Positions 16,207 through 24,683 of a stretch of DNA of 64,000 bases are shown here, in pieces. The translations under genes were made by a program, and so were the position numbers. Numbering within the stretch: the first letter of the stretch is position 1; every line of letters starts with the position of its first letter. This DNA comes from a virus, in the IMG/VR virus record IMGVR_UViG_3300024353_000005, positions 17,675 through 81,674 of that record, one strand, 5' to 3'. The notes beneath the pieces are model-generated. The model made no database searches, had not been told where the DNA came from, and worked only from the letters and a program-made list of their open reading frames with translations.

Positions 16207-17415
16207 TTAAATATCGGCTAAATCAACTGCATAACTAAAGGTTAAAATCCTCTCCTTTGAAACGCCCCAGACTAACTGAACTGGGTCTGCCCTCTTAGCC
16301 AGCGATTCGGCAAACTCGTCTGCACCGATAGGCGAACCGCCCCTGAACACTCTCGTTCCATTTGCATCGAAAATGCCAAAGTGGTGAAAGTGGCCATAGA
16401 CGATTGCATCGGCCTCGTGCATGCTCGCCCACCCACCAAATTTTGCTCTGCTAGCAGATGTATCAGATTGCTCTGGTGCAATGTGCCTGATATGGTATTT
16501 CCAACCCTGTATCTCAAAGTTAAGATAGTCAAGCGTGGAAAAATGAATCTCTACCTTTTTATTATTGGCATATGCTTGATATTTAAGGACAAGGTATATC
16601 ATTATATCCCAGTTGGAATTTGGGTCTTTATCCTTGCCAAGACGACCATGATTTCCCTTTACTCCGTAAAACTTGACATTTAGCTTCCTATCAAGAAGAG
16701 CCTGAATCAGCTTGGTAAATACTTCCACAACCAGCATTACTTGATAAGGTGGAGCGAGTTCCTGTTCATATGCCTGTGTTGCATATATATCTTCGCCATT
16801 AGCATTATCGCCAGTTGAGATAAGAACCACATCATTGATTTTAGTCCCTTTCTTAATATGGTTATCCAACAGCTTTAATATCTGGGCACAGAATTTGTCC
16901 ATTCTCCGCTTAAACACAGCCTCATTATAGACTATATTGCCCTGCTGGTCTTTAACTACCTTGCCAGCGTGCCAGTCAGATAAGTGGATTACTAATGTTT
17001 CCCCAGTAATATGAGAGTGAGTTTTGGCAGCCTGATATGGTTTAATATCCTTTGTAAGTTCCTGCAAGGACTCTACCAAAAGTTTAGAACGAGTTGTTGA
17101 GTCAATTATATTGTATTGCTTACATAAGCTCCTCACTTTATCCTCACTTATACCGAGTTTCTTAGCGACTACCGATTTAGTTTCATAAAGAGCAAGTAAT
17201 TTCAACAATTCTTTCTGTGTTACAGAAGAGTCTTCCTTAATGACCTCTGATTTGGTGATATATTTTTTATAGTTAAGCTCACCTTTTGCTCTTTGTTTGG
17301 CTGCAATCCTCTCAACAGTCCTTTCGCTGATACCGTATTTAATGGACAGTTGGGTAGTAGTCAGCCCTTTATTGTAATCCTTATTAAACTGAACTAAATT
17401 AGTTTTATTTTTCAT
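16207..17415 (-). CDS. Metallophosphoesterase with N-terminal helix-turn-helix repeats
   Basis: The catalytic half carries calcineurin-type metal motifs: HLSDWHAGK (D-x-H), STGDNANGEDI (GDxx), GVKGNHGRLG (GNH), and YGHFHHFG (GHxH). Two HTH-like segments precede it: TTTQLSIKYGISERTVERI and SVVAKKLGISEDKVRSL. This architecture is common in phages as a putative Mre11/SbcD-like nuclease or DNA-directed phosphoesterase. ATG 17415 is preferred over 17424 because AGGAG is then 9 bp away. The substrate is not visible. Confidence 0.82.
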   Translation of the reverse strand: MKNKTNLVQFNKDYNKGLTTTQLSIKYGISERTVERIAAKQRAKGELNYKKYITKSEVIKEDSSVTQKELLKLLALYETKSVVAKKLGISEDKVRSLCKQYNIIDSTTRSKLLVESLQELTKDIKPYQAAKTHSHITGETLVIHLSDWHAGKVVKDQQGNIVYNEAVFKRRMDKFCAQILKLLDNHIKKGTKINDVVLISTGDNANGEDIYATQAYEQELAPPYQVMLVVEVFTKLIQALLDRKLNVKFYGVKGNHGRLGKDKDPNSNWDIMIYLVLKYQAYANNKKVEIHFSTLDYLNFEIQGWKYHIRHIAPEQSDTSASRAKFGGWASMHEADAIVYGHFHHFGIFDANGTRVFRGGSPIGADEFAESLAKRADPVQLVWGVSKERILTFSYAVDLADI

Positions 17416-17443
17416 TTTAATCATCTCCTATTTTTAATAGTTT

Positions 17444-18307
17444 CTATTTCTCTATTTCAAAAATATACACTGGAACTTTGCTGCAAATACCAATAATTTC
17501 TCCTCGATTATTAAAAACCGCTCCTCCAGAATTACCAAAGGTAGTAAGAGCATCGATTCCAAAATAAGTAGAATCAATATCTGTGTTACTGACTATGCCT
17601 TTTGAGAGATTATATTTTCTTCCCAATGGATGCCCCAGAACATAAACTTCATCTCCCACTTTAGGATAAGTTTCAGCCAATTCTAATATCTCAAGTTCCA
17701 CTCCTTCATTTTTGTATATTCTCAATAATGCAAGATCTAAATCAGGATTGACAAATAAAAATTCGCCAGCCACCATAATAGAATTCTTTATTTGCACAGT
17801 TGTATTTACAACATCTTTTTGAGGAGCAAGCAGTTGTAGTGCTTCTTCCTCCAAAAATTGCTGCATCATTTCCAATTTAACAGCCAACCCCATATTCGAT
17901 TCAGGAACTAGACCTATGTGCTTTGAGGTTTTGTTCTTTTTATCACCAAGTAGATGTTGGACTGTCAAGATATAATAAAAATCCTCATCCTCTTTTATAC
18001 ATACTCCAGCAGCTACATATTTTTCATTATAAATGGTAACCGTTCCATTCATCATTCTTTCAAAATCTGGTTTTACCCACTTTTCAGAAAGAATACTAGC
18101 TCTTTTATATAAATCGGTAATAGCTCTGGCTTGGACATCCAAAATATCGGCAATCATTCGAATGGAAAGGTGCAATACAGTTTCATTTCTCTCTACTCTA
18201 TCTTCTGTTATCACAGATTTCTTAACTTCCACTATATGGATAAAAGCATTAGACAAAACAGCGATTACCAAGATTGTGTATAATATTCGTCTTAATGTCT
18301 TTCTCAT
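17444..18307 (-). CDS. Membrane-anchored trypsin-like serine protease
   Basis: From ATG 18307: an N-terminal signal-anchor (about 7-24), a spacer, then a chymotrypsin-fold domain with the triad histidine in TVQHLLG, aspartate in DLDLALLRI and serine in TFGNSGGAVF. It resembles the protease part of DegP/HtrA but has no PDZ domain. It would face the periplasm or outside. It lies directly after peptide deformylase. A phage-encoded periplasmic protease might aid lysis, exclusion or receptor change; no direct evidence. Confidence 0.82.
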   Translation of the reverse strand: MRKTLRRILYTILVIAVLSNAFIHIVEVKKSVITEDRVERNETVLHLSIRMIADILDVQARAITDLYKRASILSEKWVKPDFERMMNGTVTIYNEKYVAAGVCIKEDEDFYYILTVQHLLGDKKNKTSKHIGLVPESNMGLAVKLEMMQQFLEEEALQLLAPQKDVVNTTVQIKNSIMVAGEFLFVNPDLDLALLRIYKNEGVELEILELAETYPKVGDEVYVLGHPLGRKYNLSKGIVSNTDIDSTYFGIDALTTFGNSGGAVFNNRGEIIGICSKVPVYIFEIEK

Positions 18308-18308
18308 T

Positions 18309-18851
18309 TTAATCAATCTCCCCTTTTGGAACAAATCCATGATTGGAATTTGTATGCTTTTTGTATTTCATACTGCAAACTTTGCATTTCTCGTTCCTGC
18401 CTATCTTTCTTTCTGGTCTTTGATAAGGTTGTGCTTTTTCATCCAACATCAATCGCCCTTCCAAATGTCCGATTTCGTGCTGTGCCACTATCGCTTCCAT
18501 CCCACATAAAACATATTTCGCCCTGTCAAACCCATTCTCAATGGTTATCTGCTCGTATCTCTGGGTCGTTATCTCTTTTTTCTGGTCAGGCAAACTTAAA
18601 CATCCCTCTTTGTAGAATACTATTTCTCCATTATGCTCAACAATTTTGGGATTTACTAGGTCAAGCTTTTCCTTATTAGGAATACGAATGATAGCAACTT
18701 TAGCATCAATGCCGATTTGATTTGCTGATAAACCTATTCCATTTTTGTGCTGGGTTAATTCGGCTTCAAGTTTTGAAATGATTTCCTTTACCTGTTCCTG
18801 ACTAACATCTTTGCAAGGAACTCGTAATTGTTTAACATTAGTGACTATCAT
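18309..18851 (-). CDS. def: Peptide deformylase with a C-terminal SEC-C-like zinc motif
   Basis: The three deformylase motifs are present: GIGLSANQIG, EGCLSLP and QHEIGHLEG (HExxH). The enzyme removes N-formyl groups from new proteins with Fe/Zn. About 30 extra C-terminal residues hold IGRNEKCKVCSMKYKKH, close to the SEC-C motif (normally CxC...CC/CH) that links proteins to ribosomes or SecB. Phage deformylases are known, usually short; this extension is unusual. Coupled (ATGA) to the Ntn-hydrolase gene. Confidence 0.88.
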   Translation of the reverse strand: MIVTNVKQLRVPCKDVSQEQVKEIISKLEAELTQHKNGIGLSANQIGIDAKVAIIRIPNKEKLDLVNPKIVEHNGEIVFYKEGCLSLPDQKKEITTQRYEQITIENGFDRAKYVLCGMEAIVAQHEIGHLEGRLMLDEKAQPYQRPERKIGRNEKCKVCSMKYKKHTNSNHGFVPKGEID

Positions 18852-19420
18852 TTATTTTCCTTATAAGCTAATGATACGATTTTGAAAGGCTCAGAAACCC
18901 CACCACTAAAATAAGAAGCACATTTTAATGCCCTTTGAACTTTAACTTTAGCACAAATTTTCCAACCTTGTAACGCATATATGACTCCGAGAGCGTAGTC
19001 CTCTCCACAACCTGTTGCAATATAATCTGTTTCATCACATGCTACCTGAAAATCATTCTCAACAGTATATAAATTATCTTTATAGCCAATTATAAATGTT
19101 CCCCCTGTTTCCTGATTATTTTCAACTTTGGTATAGCCATTTTTCTTTAGGCACTTTTTAACAGCATCGATAAAATCTGTTACTAAATATTCGTAATCGC
19201 TTTTAGATGATTTTTGCTTCGGAATCTTTAACTTATATCTTAATAGTTGCCCCATTCTAAAAGAGGAAGTGAAACCAAATATCATATTCCCATTCTGAAA
19301 TACTTTTTCATCTTTCCTAATTCTGACATCTAAACCAGATACTCCAGCCGAGTCTCCACCGATGTAAAGTATTCCAGCCTCTCTATCATTATATCCGACT
19401 ATACAAGTGGTAGTTTTCAT
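18848..19420 (-). CDS. Proteasome/HslV-like Ntn-hydrolase family protein
   Basis: 190 residues beginning MKTTTCIVGYNDREAG, then GILYIGGDSAGVSG, FGFTSSFRMGQLLRY and ATGCGEDYALG. This matches the layout of 20S proteasome beta/HslV proteins (a threonine run after Met, the GGDSxxS turn, then GxGxxxxxA) and a phage family I know as proteasome-like. Autocatalytic exposure of Thr or Cys would be needed; protease activity is unproven. It lies in a protein-processing cluster with deformylase, trypsin-like protease and ClpP. Confidence 0.75.
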   Translation of the reverse strand: MKTTTCIVGYNDREAGILYIGGDSAGVSGLDVRIRKDEKVFQNGNMIFGFTSSFRMGQLLRYKLKIPKQKSSKSDYEYLVTDFIDAVKKCLKKNGYTKVENNQETGGTFIIGYKDNLYTVENDFQVACDETDYIATGCGEDYALGVIYALQGWKICAKVKVQRALKCASYFSGGVSEPFKIVSLAYKENK

Positions 19421-19557
19421 TTTATTCTTTTCCTAATGTTCTTATAAGGAGTTGGTTTATGACCAAGTATCCCACCAGTTTCTGTGTCTATCTTAATCCA
19501 ATATTTGGCTCTCGGATTAAAAACTTGAACTCTATTTTTAATATTCCTATTTCTCAT
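19417..19557 (-). CDS. Small conserved basic protein, 46 aa
   Basis: From ATG 19557 (AAGGATG upstream): MRNRNIKNRVQVFNPRAKYW, then KIDTETGGILGHKPTPYKNI. The pattern YxKIDTxTGxIxGHKxTPYKN recalls a small family in phages and candidate-phylum genomes, of unknown role. Confidence 0.6.
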   Translation of the reverse strand: MRNRNIKNRVQVFNPRAKYWIKIDTETGGILGHKPTPYKNIRKRIK

Positions 19558-19750
19558 TTTTATCATCCTTAATCTCTTTCGCCTCGAATAGAACCAAGTG
19601 CGCAATCTTATCTAATTTTTCAACTGCTTCAAGTATAATCTGTTTAAAGTGCTTATGAGATTCGTGCCTTAGTTCTATCTCCAAAAGCTCGACTTCCAGT
19701 TCTTTGAGTTCGAGATAGATTTTTCCGAGTCTGCGACAATCCGAGTTCAT
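19547..19750 (-). CDS. Small coiled-coil protein, 67 aa
   Basis: ATG 19750 is chosen because GGGAG precedes it. Leu/Glu heptads (YLELKELEVELLEIELRHE) imply a coiled coil. Unknown function. Confidence 0.55.
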   Translation of the reverse strand: MNSDCRRLGKIYLELKELEVELLEIELRHESHKHFKQIILEAVEKLDKIAHLVLFEAKEIKDDKNEK

Positions 19751-20127
19751 TTTATTTTCTCCCAATCTTTTCCATTCCAAATTTTATTATACTTCTCCTT
19801 CATCACAAACGCTAGCCAGAGTTGTTCAAATGATTTGAATTGTAACCAAGGTTTATCTTTTTCATTAAACAATGCTCCTACTCTATTATAAAAATGTAAC
19901 AGTAAATGCTGAACATCTTCTTTTGGTGCTACCATCTCCTGCAACTGGTCTTGGCGAGGGAGCCAGATTTCTTTATACTTATCATTCAAAAAGTATACAC
20001 AACTCTCGTCAAAATAAGTTACAGAAGTTTGAGAATAAGCAGTCATTGTTCTACATCTAAAAGGACATAAATTCTGTATCTCCTCCGCCTTCTCGCACAT
20101 CTTTATGTATTCTTTGGAAGTGTCCAT
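19747..20127 (-). CDS. Conserved phage hypothetical protein, 126 aa
   Basis: The second half, PWLQFKSFEQLWLAFVMKEK followed by WNGKDWEKI, is typical of a phage family often found beside replicative helicases. The first half is cysteine containing (NLCPFRCRTMTAYS). It lies directly after the primase-helicase gene; function unknown. Confidence 0.65.
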   Translation of the reverse strand: MDTSKEYIKMCEKAEEIQNLCPFRCRTMTAYSQTSVTYFDESCVYFLNDKYKEIWLPRQDQLQEMVAPKEDVQHLLLHFYNRVGALFNEKDKPWLQFKSFEQLWLAFVMKEKYNKIWNGKDWEKIK

Positions 20128-20128
20128 T

Positions 20129-22423
20129 TTACCTCCCGATAAAATCCTGAAAGTAAGTTTCCATTTCCTCTCTCGAAGCCTCTACTATCTTAGAAAAATT
20201 CTTATAAAACTTGTAATATAATTTTCCCTTAAAACCGCCTGTTTTATTCTTGATAACGCTTATCTCGATAACAGGCTGTGATTTCCCATTCTCATCCACA
20301 AAATATAAAGTGCTGTCATCCCGCAAATCAAAATCATTATAGAGCAGTGCCGTAAAATCGGAATCGAACTGCAAGTCAACGCACTCCTTTATATCGTCGC
20401 CCAGTGGCCTTCGTAGCGAGTTTATTTTCTTGAGTTCGGCTGTAGCCACGACTGGAATGTCATAATCGGTTTTCCACCTTTTCAACGTATCCGATACATA
20501 CATATATGTTTCCCTTACCGAGCCGAATCTTAATTCGCTTTTTATCCTGTGCAGATTATCAACGATTACAATCAACTGTTTCTTGCCTGCAATTTCCTTA
20601 TAAATCCTGATGTATTTTTCCATTTCCTCTATGCTACGAATATCGTTTTCCTCTTTTACAGCAAACGAACTCGACAAGGATTTCAAGTTGGTCATCGCTT
20701 TTTCACGGACTTTGAGCAATTCTTCGGCTCTTTCGGGTTCGAGTTCCTTATTATATTTAATCTTGAATTTTGGATTTGACACAGTATTTATTTCCAAGTT
20801 GGTATCGGCAGCAATTATTCTAGGAAGTATCTGCCTGATATTATCGTCAATAGAAAAGAACAATACAAAAACATCATTATATTTCGTAAGATTTAGGGCT
20901 AAATTTAATAAGACTGCCGACTTTCCTATGTTTGTTTGTCCAGCAAGCAAATAGAAAGCATTTTGTAATCCATCTAATTTTTTTGTGAGTATTGGATAAC
21001 CAGTTTTCAGACCCAAAAGTCCACTGCCCCTTGACCAAGCCCAAGACTCGAATTGGTTTACCTCAGTTTCAAGAGACGATTTTTCTTTCAGTATATCCCG
21101 TGAGGTTAATAAATACCTTCCCTGTCCCAACTTCTTATTCCGTTCTACTTCCTTTTTAAGTGCCTCAAAAGTAACATCCAAAACCTCGGCTAAATCCCTT
21201 ATCATCTGCTCAGTAGTTACATAATCTTCCTCGCTGACTACTAATTGTATCAGGTCATTTTTAAGAAATTCGTTCCCCTTATTATTTTTTAAGTCCTTGA
21301 GTTTCCACTCAAAAATGGTAAACTCTGGCAGATTAAGAAAATCCTCTGTGCTATGGCTTTGCAAATATTCATCTGGGTCTTTGTTCCCATTTGGCTCCTT
21401 GATAAAAACCTCTATATCCCTTTTCGCTTTTAATTTCTCCTCGATAATTCGGGTGGTCGCCTCTTTTCCCGCCTCATCATTGTCAAGGCAGAGTGTTAAT
21501 TGTTTAATTCGGTTATATACCAAGAGGTCATATTGTTTGTCGCTAAATCCCAAGCCACCCAAAGCGATAACATTATCTACTCCTCGCAAAGCCAAAGACC
21601 ACACATCAGCATAGCCTTCAACAAGATAGACTTTGGGATGATTTTTCGCCTCTTTTAAATTATATAATATCTCGGCTTTCTTATACAAATTAGTCGCCCT
21701 AAAGTTAATATATTTCTGTTCCCCATTTTTATCGCTTAATCTCCTGCTGGCGAACCCAGTTATCCTGCCATAGCCATCTCTGATAGGAAATACTAATCTG
21801 TTATTTAAAACGCCTTTGGCACTATTCTGGTTTTTCTCATTTGCTTTATCTGTTAAACCAGCCATTTCAAGTTGCTCTCTGGTATATCCCCGCTTTAAAA
21901 GATTAGCGATTAACTTGTCATAAAGACAGTAGCCAAACTCAAACTTGTCTATGATTTTATCCCATCGCCTTTTTCTGATATAATCCTTGACTTTTTTCAA
22001 CGATGAGTGTTCTTGTTTTATTACTGCTTTCATCATCTTGTTAGCCACTTCCAAAATTTCCCTTAACTGGCTTGCTTGCTTTTCTCTATCGCTTATATCC
22101 TCTACCTCATAAGAGATACCAAATTTTTTTGCCAAGTATAAAACATTGTCGGTAATAAACTCGTTTCCTGTAAGTGGCTTGCCTTCCAAAAAATAAGCAC
22201 AAGCAAATATATCAGCATTGGATACATCATCGCACACGAAACATTTGATATGCTCATCATCAGGAAAAAATGTTGCTGATGGAGAGTTATCATCATTTCT
22301 GTGATTAGAACGACAGGGACAAGTCAGGTGATTTCCCTCAAAATTTGTATCATGTTCTTCTAAATAATCCCGCAGATATGGTCTTATTTTATTTTTAAGT
22401 TCTTCTAAATTTTTTATTCGCAT
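20129..22423 (-). CDS. Bifunctional DNA primase-helicase (T7 gp4-like)
   Basis: 764 residues. N-terminal CHC2-type zinc finger (CPCRSNH near 35-41, CFVC near 61-64); TOPRIM domain at about 265-350 (VYLVEGYADVW, LCLDNDEAG); DnaB/RecA-type helicase with Walker A AGQTNIGKSA near 490, SIDDN, Walker B VIVDNLHRIK and AELKK. The primase lays primers and the helicase unwinds the fork, for the family A polymerase at the left edge. It is the core replication gene of the riboswitch-led operon. Confidence 0.9.
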   Translation of the reverse strand: MRIKNLEELKNKIRPYLRDYLEEHDTNFEGNHLTCPCRSNHRNDDNSPSATFFPDDEHIKCFVCDDVSNADIFACAYFLEGKPLTGNEFITDNVLYLAKKFGISYEVEDISDREKQASQLREILEVANKMMKAVIKQEHSSLKKVKDYIRKRRWDKIIDKFEFGYCLYDKLIANLLKRGYTREQLEMAGLTDKANEKNQNSAKGVLNNRLVFPIRDGYGRITGFASRRLSDKNGEQKYINFRATNLYKKAEILYNLKEAKNHPKVYLVEGYADVWSLALRGVDNVIALGGLGFSDKQYDLLVYNRIKQLTLCLDNDEAGKEATTRIIEEKLKAKRDIEVFIKEPNGNKDPDEYLQSHSTEDFLNLPEFTIFEWKLKDLKNNKGNEFLKNDLIQLVVSEEDYVTTEQMIRDLAEVLDVTFEALKKEVERNKKLGQGRYLLTSRDILKEKSSLETEVNQFESWAWSRGSGLLGLKTGYPILTKKLDGLQNAFYLLAGQTNIGKSAVLLNLALNLTKYNDVFVLFFSIDDNIRQILPRIIAADTNLEINTVSNPKFKIKYNKELEPERAEELLKVREKAMTNLKSLSSSFAVKEENDIRSIEEMEKYIRIYKEIAGKKQLIVIVDNLHRIKSELRFGSVRETYMYVSDTLKRWKTDYDIPVVATAELKKINSLRRPLGDDIKECVDLQFDSDFTALLYNDFDLRDDSTLYFVDENGKSQPVIEISVIKNKTGGFKGKLYYKFYKNFSKIVEASREEMETYFQDFIGR

Positions 22424-22432
22424 AGATTATAA

Positions 22433-22549
22433 TTATCCTCTCCAAAATATCTGCCACAAACCTTTAATAACTGTAGCAACTAAAAATCCCACCAGTCCAA
22501 TAAGACAGAGCATAAGAAATCCTGCTATTATTTGATAAAGTATTGTCAT
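22433..22549 (-). CDS. Single-span membrane peptide, 38 aa
   Basis: Begins MTILYQIIAGFLMLCLIGLV: one transmembrane helix then a basic WQIFWRG tail. Placed between replication genes. Unknown. Confidence 0.5.
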   Translation of the reverse strand: MTILYQIIAGFLMLCLIGLVGFLVATVIKGLWQIFWRG

Positions 22550-22779
22550 TTATTTTCTTTCTGGGTAGTTAAATACCCTTCTGTTCCATATAATTCCATA
22601 CTTATTGTCTTTAAATCATTTAGTTTTGCATAAATAGCAGGAAATGTGGAATGTTCTGATTTATCTGCCGACCAAAAATATAAATCTTTAAATATATTTG
22701 ACTTTAACCAAGTATTGTGTTTTGCCTTATAACAATGAGGCATCATATTTCTTAGTTCTTCTTTAGACAATACTTTCAT
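22546..22779 (-). CDS. Hypothetical protein, 77 aa
   Basis: Compact mixed protein (MKVLSKEELRNMMPHCYKAK). Coupled at both ends by 4-bp overlaps. Unrecognised. Confidence 0.55.
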   Translation of the reverse strand: MKVLSKEELRNMMPHCYKAKHNTWLKSNIFKDLYFWSADKSEHSTFPAIYAKLNDLKTISMELYGTEGYLTTQKENK

Positions 22780-22922
22780 TTCTCCACCTTTATATGCAAT
22801 CGTTCCAAGATAGTGTCCACGACAAAATACTCCCTCGCAACATCGTATTCCTCTCCCGAAGAAAGTATTTTCTCCACAAGGTTAATCAGTTTCCTGTATT
22901 TTCGCTTGCTAATATATCTCAT
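22776..22922 (-). CDS. Small hypothetical protein, 48 aa
   Basis: Begins MRYISKRKYRKLINLVEKIL: helical and basic. Starts in an ATGA overlap with the KOW-like gene and ends in one with the next. Unknown. Confidence 0.55.
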   Translation of the reverse strand: MRYISKRKYRKLINLVEKILSSGEEYDVAREYFVVDTILERLHIKVEK

Positions 22923-23146
22923 ACTTTTTTTAAAGTTCTCTTCTTTATTGTCCACTCACTTACCCAAACAAGTGCTCTATCATTTTTAAGTCGGATTTGA
23001 TATCTAGTCACAGAATTATGTGAACCCATTGGTACTCTCATTCTATCCATAAGTATTCCTGTTTGACCACTATAAAATCCTGCAATAATTTCAACCCTAT
23101 CTTTATAATGAAACTTTACGATTTTCTTTTTCTTTCGCCCAAACAT
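22919..23146 (-). CDS. Small KOW-like domain protein, 75 aa
   Basis: After a Lys-rich start, DRVEIIAGFYSGQTGILMD matches the KOW motif of NusG/ribosomal proteins (x-V-x-I-x-G-x-x-x-G-x-x-G). It may bind RNA or RNA polymerase; no NusG N-terminal domain is present. Lies just after the gene at 23149. Confidence 0.6.
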   Translation of the reverse strand: MFGRKKKKIVKFHYKDRVEIIAGFYSGQTGILMDRMRVPMGSHNSVTRYQIRLKNDRALVWVSEWTIKKRTLKKV

Positions 23147-23148
23147 TC

Positions 23149-24027
23149 TTATCTGCTCCTTTCATTATTTTTAATAAATTTATCACCATCTATCGTTTCC
23201 CGAAACTTGCGATTTCGCTTTATCCGATGAATATCCTTTATCACATACTCGTTTGCAAAAGTCCGCAATAATCCTGTGTGCATAGATAGCCGTCTTTCCT
23301 CAGCTTTCTTGAAAGACCAGTCCAGAAAATCTGGGACATCGTTTGCGGTCATATTGTTTTTCTCGAACTGCCTGATGAGGTTATTCATCTTAATACTGTC
23401 CATCGCCCAGTTCGGTGTGTATTTCTTCCCATAGGCATTGTTAAATTTGGACAGGAACACTCTCACCAGATAAGGTGCGTTTATCCTTCCCTCTTTGTCG
23501 GTAACTTTCTTCCTTGTATTCTTGGAATTTTTTTCAAGTGTGGTTGACAGATTTTTCAGAAACTCGTTTGCTGGAAATCTTCCACCCAAAATTTTAAGTG
23601 CTTTTCTCAACTTATACCAGCTCGGATATTTCCAACTGTCCAAAACTGGATTAAAGACATAAATCTTCGTTCCCTCTTTGATAAAAAATCCCACCCTATC
23701 AATGGCCTGCTTGACCAGATTTTTCTTTCCCTTCAAGGTCTGCAAGAAATCCTGCTGAAAATGCTGTGCGATTTCCTTCTTGACTATAAACTCTTTCAAG
23801 ACAACAGAACCCACAATATTATAATCTATCAGGCTATCCAGAGTAAGCGAGCCAACTGTGCTGTCTAATCCGATTTGGAGGCTAAGGTCTTTTAGGCTGA
23901 CTTTTTCGAAATTTCCCTTATCTGAATAAAAATAATATGTAAATAGCAGAAGCAAAACATTAATCTGCCTCTTGTTCAGTGGTAACAGATTTAGTGCGAT
24001 GAGTAAATCTTGGAAATCGGTTTTCAT
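23149..24027 (-). CDS. Possible replication-initiation/organiser-like protein, 292 aa
   Basis: The N-terminus (LNKRQINVLLLLFTYYF, then VSLKDLSLQIGLDSTVGSLT) looks like a winged helix. The C-terminal half has basic helices (DVPDFLDWSFKKAEERR). Position next to the primase-helicase suggests an origin-binding or helicase-loading role, but no family was recognised. Confidence 0.6.
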   Translation of the reverse strand: MKTDFQDLLIALNLLPLNKRQINVLLLLFTYYFYSDKGNFEKVSLKDLSLQIGLDSTVGSLTLDSLIDYNIVGSVVLKEFIVKKEIAQHFQQDFLQTLKGKKNLVKQAIDRVGFFIKEGTKIYVFNPVLDSWKYPSWYKLRKALKILGGRFPANEFLKNLSTTLEKNSKNTRKKVTDKEGRINAPYLVRVFLSKFNNAYGKKYTPNWAMDSIKMNNLIRQFEKNNMTANDVPDFLDWSFKKAEERRLSMHTGLLRTFANEYVIKDIHRIKRNRKFRETIDGDKFIKNNERSR

Positions 24028-24042
24028 TTACTCTCCTCTATG

Positions 24043-24180
24043 TTATTTAGGGTTTTTTTTACACCAAATTATAAAATGAATAGCTATAGCTATAAAAATT
24101 ATAACCAGAGCCCAAAAACAGTTCCTTGCTATTCCCTTACATATTGTATAAATTATCTCATAGCCTTCTATCTGTGTCAT
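24043..24180 (-). CDS. Small membrane protein, 45 aa
   Basis: A short N-terminus then one hydrophobic segment (FWALVIIFIAIAIHFIIW) and a basic end. Its start overlaps the previous stop (ATGA). Function unknown. Confidence 0.5.
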   Translation of the reverse strand: MTQIEGYEIIYTICKGIARNCFWALVIIFIAIAIHFIIWCKKNPK

Positions 24181-24497
24181 TTAATCTCCACATCTTTTAT
24201 TTGGTTGCACCCTGTATAATTAACAAAATCAATATACTTCATAAGTTCATATTCTTGTCTATATTTTATTACCTTCCAAATTTCTATAAACAAACCATAA
24301 TCTGTTTCCTGTACCAAATTGATTTTATTTGGATTAATCAGAGTTCCATTAGTATCGTTCTCAGCTAAACATTCATGATATATTTGCCTATTTTTTTCTG
24401 TGTAAATTCTAACCCTAAAATGTAGAGAAAATAGCCCAATGATAAATACTAAACTAAAAAGTAATAGTATTCCTCTATATAAAAATATTTTTTTCAT
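24177..24497 (-). CDS. Signal-anchored hypothetical protein, 106 aa
   Basis: N-terminal membrane segment (residues 8-25), then a soluble domain with two cysteines that would sit outside the cytoplasm. A GGAGG site created at the end of the upstream gene precedes ATG 24497. No family. Confidence 0.6.
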   Translation of the reverse strand: MKKIFLYRGILLLFSLVFIIGLFSLHFRVRIYTEKNRQIYHECLAENDTNGTLINPNKINLVQETDYGLFIEIWKVIKYRQEYELMKYIDFVNYTGCNQIKDVEIK

Positions 24498-24506
24498 TTT
24501 TTCCTC

Positions 24507-24680
24507 CTATCTGCCTAAAATTTTAGCCCCGTAAAAAATAAAGAAATTGATAGCCCCAAGCAAATAGTTAATAATACCTGTAGTCAACTGTATCGGTCTG
24601 ATTAACAAGCAGCAAGTTCCTGATATTATAAAGGCGATTACTGTTATAGGTTGGGCTATTCTTAAAATTATCTCTAACAT
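24507..24680 (-). CDS. Two-span small membrane protein, 57 aa
   Basis: Two hydrophobic segments (about 10-27 and 33-50) with a short basic turn (LIRPIQ) between them, as in small holins or antiholins. Three small membrane proteins lie together (24.0-24.7 kb), but no endolysin is adjacent, so a holin role is only a guess. Confidence 0.5.
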   Translation of the reverse strand: MLEIILRIAQPITVIAFIISGTCCLLIRPIQLTTGIINYLLGAINFFIFYGAKILGR

Positions 24681-24683
24681 TTT

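Noticed and set aside
18033-18509. 158-codon plus-strand frame
   Set aside because: Antisense to the protease and deformylase genes.
24043-24680. Three small membrane proteins as a holin-lysis cassette
   Set aside because: No endolysin or spanin is adjacent; listed only as membrane proteins.
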